From: Sphingomonas sp. IBVSS2
GTDB taxonomy: Bacteria > Pseudomonadota > Alphaproteobacteria > Sphingomonadales > Sphingomonadaceae
Direction: 5' to 3'
Assembly (NCBI RefSeq): GCF_002127225.1
Contig: NZ_NFUR01000001.1
Coordinates: 187,592-251,591, forward strand
Length of the DNA stretch: 64,000 bases
Below the pieces are notes generated by a model, which searched no databases, was not told the origin of the DNA, and was given only the letters and a program-made list of their open reading frames with translations. Each line of letters starts with the position of its first letter. Within the stretch, counting starts at the first letter, position 1. A program made the translations under genes and the position numbers. Positions 1 to 9,432 of this stretch are shown here, piece by piece.

Positions 1-1100
1 GCGAAATATTCGGAGCCGACCAGGCCCTTCTCCTCCGCCGTCACCGCGACGAACAGGATCGAGCGGCGCGGCGCCTTGCCCGATGCCTGGAAGCGCCGGG
101 CGACCTCGAGCATCGCGGCGGTGCCGACGGCATTGTCCATCGCGCCGTTATAGATGGTGTCGCCCTTCGCGTCGGGCTTGCCCACGCCGACATGATCGAG
201 ATGGGCGGAGAGGACGACATATTCGCCGCTCTTGTCGGTTCCGGGGAGCATGCCGGCGACATTGTTGGCCGTGAGATTGCGGACGGCGGTGTTGGCGGTG
301 CCGGTGGCGGAGACGCCCAGCGGGCCCGTCGGCAGTTTCCTGTCCGCCTTGTCGGCCGCGAGCACCGCATCCCACTGGATCTTCGAGCCGGCGAACAGCT
401 TGGCTGCCCCTTCGAAGCCGACATAGGCGAAGGGCGGCGCACCGGCACCCGCCTCGGAACCGGCCCAGGTCATCGCCTCGCTTTGCGCATAGCCGACGCT
501 GACCGCGAACGGGAAGATCGCATGGCGGGCATTGCCCTCGATCAGGATCACGCCGATCGCGCCGTGGCGGGCCGCGACCGCCGCCTGCTGATCGGGCTGG
601 GACGAATGGGCGCGGATGTCGCTGGGCAGGTCGTGCGGCGAATCGCGCAGCACCGCGACGATCGCGCCCTTGGTCTTGAGGCCCTTATACTCCGCCTCGC
701 TGCCATAGCCGGCGAACACCACCGGCCCCGACACCGCGACCTTGGGATTGGACGGCACCGCGCGCGCGACATAGTCCTTGCCCCAGACGAGCGGAGTCGC
801 GACCCCGCCACTGGTGAGCGACAGGCTGCCATGATCGGCCGACTTGTAGGCGACCAGCGGCACCGGCTGGAACCAGCCGCCATTTGCCCCGGCGGGCTTC
901 AGTCCCGCCGCAAGCATCTGCGCCGCGACATATTGCTCGGCGATGGCCAGTTCGGGCGAGCCGGTGTCGCGGCCCTTCATCGCATCGGAGGCGAGGAACT
1001 GGACATGCGCCTTCAGCGCCGCCGCGTCCCTGTCGAGATCCTGGGCGAAGGCGGGGACGGCGGCGAGCAGAGTCGCGGCGAGGAGAAGGGCGCGCTTCAT
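1..1100 (-). CDS. M28-family zinc peptidase, 3' end outside the window
   Basis: A secreted metallopeptidase of family M28 (aminopeptidase/PA-domain type), predicted to act in the periplasm. The reading frame starts at ATG 1100 with a signal peptide ending near A-F-A-Q (about residue 20) and stays open to the window edge, giving about 366 residues without the C-terminus. The zinc-site motif S-A-H-L-D-H, the bridging Asp in N-G-A-M-D-N and the catalytic T-A-E-E-K-G are all visible. It lies 2 bp downstream of a paralogous gene on the same strand and matches it in N-terminal layout (H-V-x-F-L-A-S-D-A-x-K-G-R), so the pair looks like a tandem duplication. Family call is firm; substrate is unknown. 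Confidence 0.85.
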   Translation of the reverse strand, partial: MKRALLLAATLLAAVPAFAQDLDRDAAALKAHVQFLASDAMKGRDTGSPELAIAEQYVAAQMLAAGLKPAGANGGWFQPVPLVAYKSADHGSLSLTSGGVATPLVWGKDYVARAVPSNPKVAVSGPVVFAGYGSEAEYKGLKTKGAIVAVLRDSPHDLPSDIRAHSSQPDQQAAVAARHGAIGVILIEGNARHAIFPFAVSVGYAQSEAMTWAGSEAGAGAPPFAYVGFEGAAKLFAGSKIQWDAVLAADKADRKLPTGPLGVSATGTANTAVRNLTANNVAGMLPGTDKSGEYVVLSAHLDHVGVGKPDAKGDTIYNGAMDNAVGTAAMLEVARRFQASGKAPRRSILFVAVTAEEKGLVGSEYF

Positions 1101-1102
1101 GC

Positions 1103-2791
1103 TCACTTGGCCCCCGGGCCGTTATAGGTGAGGCCGAAGAAATCGCCCTTGTTCCAAACCGGCCGCTCCGCGCCATCGGCGATCTCGCGGGCGATGCGAT
1201 AGTTCACGTCGACGAAGCGCACGCCGGACTCCCAGTCGATCGCCGGCAGCTGGCCGATCTCGTCCGAGGGCTGGTGATAATGGTTCTTCATGAAGTCGTC
1301 ATAGGCCGCGCGGCCGGGGCCGCCCGCGCCGGGCCAGAGGAAGACCGAAGGCACGCCCTTGCGGACGAAGTTATAGTGATCCGAGCGAACGAAGATGTTC
1401 TCGCCCGGCAGCGGGTCGTCCGACAGCGGCACGCCGATCGCCCTGCCGGCGCGCTCGACGATCGGGCCCAGCGTCGAATGGCCGGCGCCGTACACCATGA
1501 TGTCCTGGAACTTGTAGGTGATGATCGGCATGTCGAGATTGACGTCGGCGACGATGCTCGACAGCGGCACGGTGGGATTGTTGGCGAAATAGTCCGAGCC
1601 GACCAGGCCCTTCTCCTCGGCGGTGACCGCGAGGAACAGGATCGAGCGGCGCGGCTTCGTGCCCGCCGTCTTGAAGCGCCTGGCCTCCTCGATCAGCGAG
1701 GCGATGCCGACGGCATCGTCGAGCGCGCCGTTGTTGATCGTGTCGCCGGTCTTGTCGGGCCGGCCGACGCCGATATGGTCGAGATGCGCGGAAAGGACCA
1801 CGACTTCCTTCGACAGCGTGGGGTCGCTGCCCGGGATCATGCCGGCGACATTGTAGCTCTGCACGGGCGTAAGCACGGTCTTGGCGGCGACGGTGACGCT
1901 GACCGGCAGGGCCTCGGCCTTGAACACGGCATTATCGGCCTTGGCGGCCTTGGCGATATCCGCCCATTTCTGCTGCGCGCCGGCGAAGAGCTTCTCCGCG
2001 CCGACTAGGCTGACCGTGCCGGCCGAAGGCGTGCCGGGTGCCGCGATATGGCCGGTGCCACTGGCATTGGCCCAGGTGAAGCGCGCGCGCGTCGCGTAGG
2101 TGGCATAGAGGCTGAACGGTGGCGCCTTGCCGGCGCGCGGCGATTCAAGCGTGATCGTGGCGATCGCGCCATGCTTCGCCGCGATCTCCGCCTTGGCGGC
2201 GGGATTGGAGAAATGCGCGGCGACCTCGCCGGGGAAACTCTCGGGCGCGCCGCCGAAATAGGCGACGATCCGGCCCTTCACGTTGACGCCCTTATAGTCG
2301 TCGCGACCCTGGCCCACGATGCCATAGCCGACGAACACCACCGGCGCGGTGACGCGGTAATCGGGCGTCTCGGGATTGGCCGACGACACGAAGTCCTTGC
2401 CGAATTCGAGCGCGACCGGCGTGCCGCCCTTGCCCGTCACCGTCATCGTGCCGGGGCCGTCGAGCTTGGCGTTGACCAGCGGGACCTTCTGCAGATAGCC
2501 GCCCTCGTCGCCCGCCGGCTTCAGCCCGGCCGCATAGAATTGCGAGACGACATATTGCGCGGCGATCTCGAATTCGGGGCTGCCGGCCTCGCGGCCCTTC
2601 AGCGCATCCGATGCCAGGAACATGACATGGCTCTTGAGTGCCGCCTGGTCGGCGGGCAGCTCGGCATTGACGATCGCATTGCGCTCGGCGGCAGTGGGGG
2701 CCGGGGCGGGCGCCGGGGCCGGCGCGTTCTGGGCATAGGCGGGCAGCGCCAGCATCAGCGCAAGGGCCAGCGGCGTGGTGGTGCGGATCAT
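1103..2791 (-). CDS. M28-family zinc peptidase, secreted
   Basis: A 562-residue secreted M28 peptidase. The signal peptide (residues 1 to about 22, ending A-Y-A-Q) is followed by a short Ala-Pro repeat and then the PA/M28 body. Zinc and catalytic motifs are seen: S-A-H-L-D-H-I-G-V-G, N-G-A-L-D-D-A-V-G, T-A-E-E-K-G and R-S-D-H-Y-N-F near the C-terminus. I chose ATG 2791 because GAGAGG lies upstream and a signal peptide follows at once. It reads divergently from pepN, sharing a 120-bp intergenic region, and is followed 2 bp later by a second M28 gene, so the two are probably co-transcribed. Peptide scavenging in the envelope is inferred from the family. Confidence 0.88.
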   Translation of the reverse strand: MIRTTTPLALALMLALPAYAQNAPAPAPAPAPTAAERNAIVNAELPADQAALKSHVMFLASDALKGREAGSPEFEIAAQYVVSQFYAAGLKPAGDEGGYLQKVPLVNAKLDGPGTMTVTGKGGTPVALEFGKDFVSSANPETPDYRVTAPVVFVGYGIVGQGRDDYKGVNVKGRIVAYFGGAPESFPGEVAAHFSNPAAKAEIAAKHGAIATITLESPRAGKAPPFSLYATYATRARFTWANASGTGHIAAPGTPSAGTVSLVGAEKLFAGAQQKWADIAKAAKADNAVFKAEALPVSVTVAAKTVLTPVQSYNVAGMIPGSDPTLSKEVVVLSAHLDHIGVGRPDKTGDTINNGALDDAVGIASLIEEARRFKTAGTKPRRSILFLAVTAEEKGLVGSDYFANNPTVPLSSIVADVNLDMPIITYKFQDIMVYGAGHSTLGPIVERAGRAIGVPLSDDPLPGENIFVRSDHYNFVRKGVPSVFLWPGAGGPGRAAYDDFMKNHYHQPSDEIGQLPAIDWESGVRFVDVNYRIAREIADGAERPVWNKGDFFGLTYNGPGAK

Positions 2792-2911
2792 GTGGGGGAA
2801 CCTCTCGGCGGCAACTCGGTATATCGCTTCGGTAGCACGGCTTGACGCAGGCGCAAGCCGGCAGATTTTCAAGGTGGCGAGCGCCGAGCTTGCCCCTATA
2901 TCCGAGGCATC

Positions 2912-5500
2912 ATGGCAGACGCTTCCAACGCCCCGCAGACTCCGCACGTCACTCGCCGCGAGGACTATCGCGCGCCCGACTGGACGGTTCCCCAGATCGC
3001 GCTCGACTTCGATCTCGATCCGGTGGCGACGCGGGTCCGCGCCACGCTGAAGGTGGAGCGCAGCGGCACCCACGACCGCCCGCTGGTGCTGAACGGCGAC
3101 GGGCTGGCGGCCGAGTCGGTCATGGTCGACGGCGCCGAGGCGCAGGGCTGGACGATGGACGGCCCGGACCTGGTGATCCCGCTTGACGGCGACGCGCACG
3201 AGATCGAGACGGTCGTGACGATCTCCCCCGAGCGCAACACCCAGCTGCAGGGCCTCTATGCCTCGTCGGGCATGCTCTGCACCCAGTGCGAGGCCGAGGG
3301 CTTCCGCCGCATCACCTTCTTTCCCGACCGGCCGGACGTGCTCTCGAAGTACAAGGTGCGGATGACCGCCGACCGCGCGCGCTTCCCCGTGCTGCTGGCG
3401 AACGGCGATCCGATCGCGCAGGGCGATGCGGGCGACGGGCGCCACTGGGCCGAGTGGCACGATCCCTTCCCCAAGCCGAGCTATCTGTTCGCGCTGGTCG
3501 CCGGCGACCTGGTCGCCAACAAGGGCGTCTTCACCACGATGCGCGGGCGCAAGGTCGACCTCGGCATCTGGGTGCGTGCGGGCGACCTGCCAAAGACCGA
3601 TCACGCGCTGCACGCGCTCAAGCTGTCGATGGCCTGGGACGAGACCGTCTATGGCCGCGAATATGATCTCGACGTGTTCAACATCGTCGCGGTGGACGAC
3701 TTCAATTTCGGCGCGATGGAGAACAAGGGGCTGAACGTCTTCAACAGCCGCTACATCCTTGCCGACCCCGATACCGCTACCGACTATGATTACGACGCGA
3801 TCGCCGCGGTGGTGGCGCACGAATATTTCCACAACTGGTCGGGCAACCGCGTCACGTGCCGCGACTGGTTCCAGCTCAGCCTGAAGGAAGGCTTCACCGT
3901 CTTCCGCGACCAGAGCTTCTCGGGCGACCAGGGCAGCAAGGCGGTCAAGCGGATCGAGGATGTGCGCGGGCTGCGGGCCTCGCAATTCCCCGAGGATGCC
4001 GGCCCGCTCGCACATCCGGTGCGCCCGGACGAGTATATCGAGATCTCGAACTTCTACACGGCGACCATCTACAACAAGGGCGCCGAAGTGATCCGGATGA
4101 TGTCGACCATCCTGGGGCGCGAGAAGTTCCGCGCCGCGACCGACCTGTATTTCGACCGGTTCGACGGCACTGCGGCGACCTGCGAGGATTTCGTGCGCTG
4201 CATGGAGGAGGCCGGCGGCGTCGACCTCACCCAGTTCCGCCGCTGGTACAGCCAGGCGGGCACGCCGCGCGTCTCGGCCAATCTGGCGCAGGAAGGCGGC
4301 CGCGCCCGCCTCAGGCTCGCCCAGACCGTGCCGCCGACACCGGGCCAGCCGGCCAAGGAGCCGATGGTGCTGCCGCTCCGGCTCAAGCTGTTCGGCGGCA
4401 TCACCGGCCGGCCGATGTGCGACGAGCAGCTGGTCCTGCTCAGGGATGCCGCGCAGGAGATCCTGTTCGAGAACCTGTCCGAGCCGCCGGTGCTCTCGAT
4501 CAACCGCGGCTTCTCCGCCCCCGTGATCGTCGAGACCAACCGCACGGCGAAGGACCTCGCCTTCCTCTCCGCGCATGACGACGACCCCTTCGCCCGTTAC
4601 GAGGCGATGCAGCAGCTGATGCTGGACACGCTGGTCGCCGCAGTGACGAGCGGCAAGGGCGAGCACGGCGCGGTGATCGAGGCGGTGCGGAACACGCTGC
4701 TCGATGCGGGGCTCGACAAGGCGTTCGTCGCCGAGGCCGTGCTGCTGCCGTCGGACAGCTTCATCGGCGACCAGATGGGCATGGTCGATCCCGACGCGAT
4801 CTTCGCGGCGCGCGAGGCCCTGCGCGCGGACCTGGGCAAGGCGCTGGAGGGCGAATGGCGCGCCGCCTATGACGGCGCGCAGGCCAATCGCTTCGAATAT
4901 TCCCCGGCGGCCAAGGGCGCGCGGCGGCTGAAGACCGTTGCGCTCGGCTATATCGCGGCGAGCGGCGCGGACGACGCGGCCGCGCTCGCCTTCGACCAGT
5001 TCGAGGCGGCGGACAACATGACCGACCGCCAGGGCGCGCTGACCACGCTGGTCAATGGCAGCTCGGACAAGCGCGAAGCGGCGCTCGCGGCCTTTTACCA
5101 CCGCTACCAGGGCAATGCGCTGGTGCTCGACAAATGGTTCCAGACCCAGGCGCTCTCGTCGCGCGACGATGCCGCGCAGGCCGTCGAGGCGCTGGCCGTG
5201 CACAAGGACTTCACGCTCGCCAACCCGAACCGGGCGCGGGCGCTGATCGGTGCGTTCAGCGTCAACCAGCGGGCGTTCCACGATCCTTCCGGCCGCGGCT
5301 ATCGCTTCGTCGCCGACCAGCTGATCGCGCTCGACCGGCTCAATCCGCAGACCGCGGCCAAGCTGGTGCCGCCGCTCGGCCGGTGGAAGCGCTTCGATCC
5401 GGCACGCGCGGCAAAGATGCGCGCCGAGCTGGAGCGGATCATCGCCACGCCGGGGCTGAGCAAGGACATGTTCGAGCAGGCGAGCAAGTCGCTGGATTGA
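2912..5500 (+). CDS. pepN: Aminopeptidase N (M1 family)
   Basis: A cytoplasmic zinc aminopeptidase that removes N-terminal residues from peptides. At 862 residues it is close to the E. coli enzyme (870). The M1 exopeptidase signature G-A-M-E-N lies at residues 267-271. The zinc motif H-E-Y-F-H is at 303-307, with the third ligand Glu at 326 in K-E-G-F-T, the spacing expected for HExxHx18E. The C-terminal third matches the helical DUF3458 region of proteobacterial PepN. No signal peptide is seen. It is divergent from the M28 pair, and ogt follows 72 bp downstream. Confidence 0.95.
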   Translation: MADASNAPQTPHVTRREDYRAPDWTVPQIALDFDLDPVATRVRATLKVERSGTHDRPLVLNGDGLAAESVMVDGAEAQGWTMDGPDLVIPLDGDAHEIETVVTISPERNTQLQGLYASSGMLCTQCEAEGFRRITFFPDRPDVLSKYKVRMTADRARFPVLLANGDPIAQGDAGDGRHWAEWHDPFPKPSYLFALVAGDLVANKGVFTTMRGRKVDLGIWVRAGDLPKTDHALHALKLSMAWDETVYGREYDLDVFNIVAVDDFNFGAMENKGLNVFNSRYILADPDTATDYDYDAIAAVVAHEYFHNWSGNRVTCRDWFQLSLKEGFTVFRDQSFSGDQGSKAVKRIEDVRGLRASQFPEDAGPLAHPVRPDEYIEISNFYTATIYNKGAEVIRMMSTILGREKFRAATDLYFDRFDGTAATCEDFVRCMEEAGGVDLTQFRRWYSQAGTPRVSANLAQEGGRARLRLAQTVPPTPGQPAKEPMVLPLRLKLFGGITGRPMCDEQLVLLRDAAQEILFENLSEPPVLSINRGFSAPVIVETNRTAKDLAFLSAHDDDPFARYEAMQQLMLDTLVAAVTSGKGEHGAVIEAVRNTLLDAGLDKAFVAEAVLLPSDSFIGDQMGMVDPDAIFAAREALRADLGKALEGEWRAAYDGAQANRFEYSPAAKGARRLKTVALGYIAASGADDAAALAFDQFEAADNMTDRQGALTTLVNGSSDKREAALAAFYHRYQGNALVLDKWFQTQALSSRDDAAQAVEALAVHKDFTLANPNRARALIGAFSVNQRAFHDPSGRGYRFVADQLIALDRLNPQTAAKLVPPLGRWKRFDPARAAKMRAELERIIATPGLSKDMFEQASKSLD

Positions 5501-5572
5501 GGCTTTGACGACAAGGTGCGGGAAGCGATTCGCGGCGCCACCGTCCATATCGACAGGGTAAGGAGACACAGC

Positions 5573-6058
5573 ATGACCTTGTCGACCAAGACCATCCCCT
5601 CGCCCGTCGGCGAACTCACCCTCGTCGCGAGCGACAAGGGCCTTGTCGCGATCCTCTGGGAGAATGATTCGCCCGACCGGGTGAAGCTGGGCGAAGCGGC
5701 CGGCGATGCCGGGCATCCGGTGCTGATGGCGGCCGAGGCCCAGCTGCGCGAATATTTCGCCGGCACCCGCACCCGCTTCGACCTGCCGCTGGATTTCCGG
5801 GGAACCGACTTCCAGAAGAGCGTCTGGGCCGAACTGCTCGCCATCCCCTTTGGCGAGACGCGCTCCTATGGCGAGATCGCCGCGAAGCTGGGCCGGCCGA
5901 AGGCGTCGCGCGCCGTCGGTGCCGCCAACGGGCGCAACCCGATCTCGATCGTCGCCCCGTGCCACCGGGTGATCGGATCGACCGGCAAGCTCACCGGCTT
6001 CGCGGGCGGGCTCGACGCCAAGGAATATCTGCTCGCGCTGGAGCGCCGCGCCGGTTGA
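5573..6058 (+). CDS. ogt: Methylated-DNA--[protein]-cysteine S-methyltransferase
   Basis: A suicide repair protein that transfers the alkyl group from O6-alkylguanine in DNA to its own cysteine. The 161-residue protein has the N-terminal Ogt-type domain and the C-terminal active-site motif I-V-A-P-C-H-R-V, with the acceptor Cys at residue 130, plus the DNA-recognition stretch R-S-Y-G-E-I-A. The start at ATG 5573 has AAGGAG eight bases upstream; an upstream in-frame ATG at 5516 lacks such a site. No Ada regulatory domain is present, which favours Ogt over Ada. Confidence 0.93.
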   Translation: MTLSTKTIPSPVGELTLVASDKGLVAILWENDSPDRVKLGEAAGDAGHPVLMAAEAQLREYFAGTRTRFDLPLDFRGTDFQKSVWAELLAIPFGETRSYGEIAAKLGRPKASRAVGAANGRNPISIVAPCHRVIGSTGKLTGFAGGLDAKEYLLALERRAG

Positions 6059-6095
6059 CGCGGGAGCGTTCGCCCCCGGCCGGCGTTGGCGCCGA

Positions 6096-7601
6096 ATGAT
6101 CAAGCTGATTGCCACCACTGCCCGCGACCGCGACCGCGTGGGCGAGATCGCGGCCGTGGCCGCGCGCTTCGGGCTGGGCGTGCTGCTCGCTCGGCTGGGC
6201 TTCGCCGGCGAAGGCGCGGATGCGGACGCGGGCGCGCTGCCGCTCCCGCGCCGCACCCGGCTGGCGCTCGAGGCACTGGGGCCGAGCTTCGTGAAGATCG
6301 GCCAGATCCTCGCGACGCGCGGCGACCTGCTGCCGCCCGAATGGATCGCCGAGCTCGAGCAGTTGCACAGCGATGCGCCGACCCTCGACTTCGAGACGAT
6401 CCGTGCGGCGGTGGAGGAGGCGCTGGGCGAGCCGCCCGAGGCCGCCTTTGCGCGCTTCGACCCGGTGCCGCTCGCCGCCGCGTCGATGGCGCAGGTTCAT
6501 CGCGCCCGGCTGAAGGACGGGCGCGAAGTGGTGCTCAAGGTCCGCCGCCCCGGCATCCGCCGCGCAATGGAGGCGGACATGCGGCTGATCGCCGAGCTGG
6601 CCGCGCTGGTCGAGCGGAGCAGCGCCGAGGCGCGGCGCTTCGAGCCGGTGGCGCTGGCGCGCCAGCTGCGCCAGGCGATGCTCGAGGAGTTGGACTTCAC
6701 CCAGGAAGGCCGCAACGCCGATCGCATCCGCCAGGACCTGGCCGGCCAGCCCGGCGCGCTGGTGCCCGGCATCCATTGGCAATGGACCAGCGAGACCCTG
6801 CTGGTGATGGACTATGTCGAGGGCGTGAAGCCGCTCTCGGCCGAAGCGCTGGCGGCGCGCGGGATCGATCCGGCGGCGATCGCCGAACTCGGCGCCGATC
6901 TCGTGATCGAGATGGTGCTGGTCCATGGCCGCTTCCACGGCGATCCGCACCCCGGCAACCTGCTCTGCCTGCCCGGCAACCGGCTGGCGCTGCTCGACCT
7001 CGGCTCGATCGGCCATGTCGGACCGGGGCGGCGCGAGGAGTTTCTGGGCTTCGTCACGTCGCTGGCCTGGGGCAATCCGCGGGCGCTCGCGGAGACGCTG
7101 GCGCTCTGGTCCGAAGGGCATGGCGTGCCGCGCGGCCGCATCGACCGCGCCGCCGAACAGATCGTCCAGCGCCATGGCGGAGGGCGCATCGTCATGGCGG
7201 AGATGGTGCCCGATTTCCTCCGCCTGCTGCGCGAGGAAGGGCTGGTGATGCCGCCGGACCTGCTGCTGGTGTTCAAGGCCTTTGTGACGATGGACGGCGT
7301 GCTCGCGCGCATCGCGCCAGGCTTCGACCTGTCCGGCGCGATCCGGCGGGCGGCGGCGCGGCTGGTGGCGGCGCGCTTCGCGCCGGGGCGGCTGGCGGCG
7401 AGCGGCGGCATGCTGGCCTGGACCCTGGCGGGGCTGGGCGACGATGCGCCGCGACTGCTGCGCGCCGCGATCCGGCGGATCGAGGCCGAGCCGCCGAACG
7501 ACGCCGCGACCGCCGCCGCGATCCGGCGCGGCGCCGGCTGGATCGCCGCCGCGCTGCTGGGCGGGGCGGCGATCCTGGCCGTGGCGCTGGTGCTGGCCTA
7601 G
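6096..7601 (+). CDS. ABC1/UbiB-family atypical kinase
   Basis: A 501-residue UbiB/AarF/ADCK-type protein; in bacteria this family supports ubiquinone biosynthesis at the membrane. The family KxGQ motif occurs as V-K-I-G-Q near residue 67, an A-A-A-S-M-A-Q-V-H glycine-loop equivalent follows, then V-V-L-K-V-R-R-P-G with the nucleotide-binding Lys, and H-G-R-F-H-G-D-P-H-P-G-N as the catalytic segment. The last 25 residues form a hydrophobic helix, the usual UbiB membrane anchor. It lies 37 bp after ogt and converges on phoD. The family is certain; the gene name ubiB is plausible but paralogues exist, so I leave it blank. Confidence 0.85.
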   Translation: MIKLIATTARDRDRVGEIAAVAARFGLGVLLARLGFAGEGADADAGALPLPRRTRLALEALGPSFVKIGQILATRGDLLPPEWIAELEQLHSDAPTLDFETIRAAVEEALGEPPEAAFARFDPVPLAAASMAQVHRARLKDGREVVLKVRRPGIRRAMEADMRLIAELAALVERSSAEARRFEPVALARQLRQAMLEELDFTQEGRNADRIRQDLAGQPGALVPGIHWQWTSETLLVMDYVEGVKPLSAEALAARGIDPAAIAELGADLVIEMVLVHGRFHGDPHPGNLLCLPGNRLALLDLGSIGHVGPGRREEFLGFVTSLAWGNPRALAETLALWSEGHGVPRGRIDRAAEQIVQRHGGGRIVMAEMVPDFLRLLREEGLVMPPDLLLVFKAFVTMDGVLARIAPGFDLSGAIRRAAARLVAARFAPGRLAASGGMLAWTLAGLGDDAPRLLRAAIRRIEAEPPNDAATAAAIRRGAGWIAAALLGGAAILAVALVLA

Positions 7602-7650
7602 GCCCGGCGGCCCGAACAAATATCCGGGATTTGCCGATCGGCTCCTGGCG

Positions 7651-9270
7651 CTACGCCATCACGTTGCGGCCGCGCGTCACCACGGCGGTGTGCCCCACGC
7701 TGGCCCTGGTGGTGCGCTGGGTAACCGTGTCCATGAACACCCAGTCGTTGCTCGCCTTTTCCGGCGTGAGCGTGAGCGCCATATAGCCGCGGCGGCTGGT
7801 GTCGCACCATTTCAGCTCGGGATTGGCCGCGACCAGGCCGGCGGCGATGACCTTCGGGTCGGTCGCGGTGCTGTTCTCATAGCCCGGCGAAGTGACGCTG
7901 TGGCCGGCGAACTCGACGCCGGCGGGCTTGCCGTCCTGCCCCAGGTCGAACGCCCAGGCATTGTGGCTGTCGCCGCACAGCACGATGAGGTTGGCGCCCG
8001 CCGCCTGGGCGGACTTGAGGAAGCGTGCGCGAGCCGCCGGGAAGCCGCCCCAATTGTCGAGGTCCGACGGCACGCCCAGCTTGCTGGCGATCACGCCGGA
8101 CTGGACATAGGCGCGGGTGCGGGCCGGGGCATCCGGCTTGATCCAGTCCAGCGCCTGCTCCGGCATCCGCTGCTTGCCCATGATCGTGCCGAAGCCGACC
8201 AGCTGCCACTTCTGGCCGGCACGCACCGACCTGCGCATCGCATGGCCGAGCCACACCTCCTGCTCGGTGCCGAGCATGGTGCGCGCCGGGTCCTGCAGCT
8301 CGCCGTCGCGGAAGGCGATCAATGCCTTCTGCGCATCGGCGGAGCGGAACAGCGGAGCGAGATCGGGCTCGTCGCTGCGCGCGAGGAGGCGGCTTTCGGT
8401 GCGGAACAGCGTGGCGAGGCCGCCAATGTCGTAGCTGCCCCAGGGCGTCTCCGAGATCGGCATCCATTCCTTGAACGCCTGCAGCGCGGCCGCCTTGCGG
8501 ATGCTCCAGTCGCCTTCGTCCGGCTGATGGTTCTGCGCGCCGCCTTCCCAGCTGTTGTTGGTCGATTCGTGATCGTCCATCTGGATCAGCATCGGCTTGA
8601 CGCGGTGCAGTTCCTGGAGATCGGGATCGCTGCGATAGCTGGCATAGCGCAGGCGATAGTCGGCGAGATGGACCATCTCGGTCGCCGGCTCGGGCCAGCG
8701 ATCCGCCACCGCGCCGCCGGCCGGCGCATAGCCGCCCCGCTTATACTCGTAGAGATAGTCGCCGAGATGGACCCACAGGTCGAGATCGGGGCGCGCCGCG
8801 GCATGGCCATAGGCGTTGAAGAAGCCGAACGGCATGTTCGCGCAGGAGAAGACGCCAATGCCGAAGCGGCCGACATTGCCCATGGGCAGCGTCTTCGTCC
8901 TGCCCACCGGCGAGAAGCTGCCGTCCGGAGCCACGAAGCGATAGAAATAGCTGGTGCCGGGCTCGAGCCCCTCGACCGTGATCTTGGCGGTATGGTCGCG
9001 CCACGGGCCGGTGATCTGCTGGCCGCCCGAGACGATCTTCGCGAAATCCGCGGTCTTCGAAATCTCTGCCCTCAGCTTCACCGCACCGCCATCGGCGGGA
9101 ACGTAGCGCGTCCAGAGCAGCATCGTGTCCTGCCCCGGCTCGCCGCTGGCGACCGAATGGGTGAAGCCGGTGGCAAGCGCCTGGGCGAGGGAGAAGCCCG
9201 GAAGCGCGAGGGCGCCGAGGCCCAGCGTGCCGGTGATGAGAAGCGAGCGGCGATCGGTACGAAGCGTCAT
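7651..9270 (-). CDS. phoD: Alkaline phosphatase D, Tat-exported
   Basis: A 539-residue PhoD-family metallophosphoesterase that hydrolyses phosphodiesters and monoesters outside the cytoplasm. The N-terminus carries a twin-arginine signal (D-R-R-S-L-L followed by a Gly/Ala/Leu helix), then the PhoD N-domain starting F-T-H-S-V-A-S-G-E-P. Metal-site motifs are visible: W-V-H-L-G-D-Y-L-Y-E-Y, Q-M-D-D-H-E and V-L-C-G-D-S-H-N-A-W. Start ATG 9270 puts the twin arginine a few residues in; the frame is open further upstream but without a signal. Phosphate-starvation control would be expected, but I saw no clear Pho box. Confidence 0.9.
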   Translation of the reverse strand: MTLRTDRRSLLITGTLGLGALALPGFSLAQALATGFTHSVASGEPGQDTMLLWTRYVPADGGAVKLRAEISKTADFAKIVSGGQQITGPWRDHTAKITVEGLEPGTSYFYRFVAPDGSFSPVGRTKTLPMGNVGRFGIGVFSCANMPFGFFNAYGHAAARPDLDLWVHLGDYLYEYKRGGYAPAGGAVADRWPEPATEMVHLADYRLRYASYRSDPDLQELHRVKPMLIQMDDHESTNNSWEGGAQNHQPDEGDWSIRKAAALQAFKEWMPISETPWGSYDIGGLATLFRTESRLLARSDEPDLAPLFRSADAQKALIAFRDGELQDPARTMLGTEQEVWLGHAMRRSVRAGQKWQLVGFGTIMGKQRMPEQALDWIKPDAPARTRAYVQSGVIASKLGVPSDLDNWGGFPAARARFLKSAQAAGANLIVLCGDSHNAWAFDLGQDGKPAGVEFAGHSVTSPGYENSTATDPKVIAAGLVAANPELKWCDTSRRGYMALTLTPEKASNDWVFMDTVTQRTTRASVGHTAVVTRGRNVMA

Positions 9271-9432
9271 TTGTAGCGTTCCCGGACAATTTCGTCGCAC
9301 GCCTTGCCGCGCTCCCGTGGCGAGTTCGTGACAGCACGCGCGCGCGGCGCTAAGCACGGACCGGAATTAACCGGGAAGGGCCCGTTCGACAATCATGCTG
9401 CATCTCCTTCCGCCCGGGGCGCGGCGCTCCTG

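Noticed and set aside
1103..6256. A 1717-residue leftward open frame running through pepN and ogt
   Set aside because: Only its last third encodes the M28 peptidase; the rest is the Arg/Ala/Gly-rich antisense shadow of pepN and ogt typical of GC-rich DNA.
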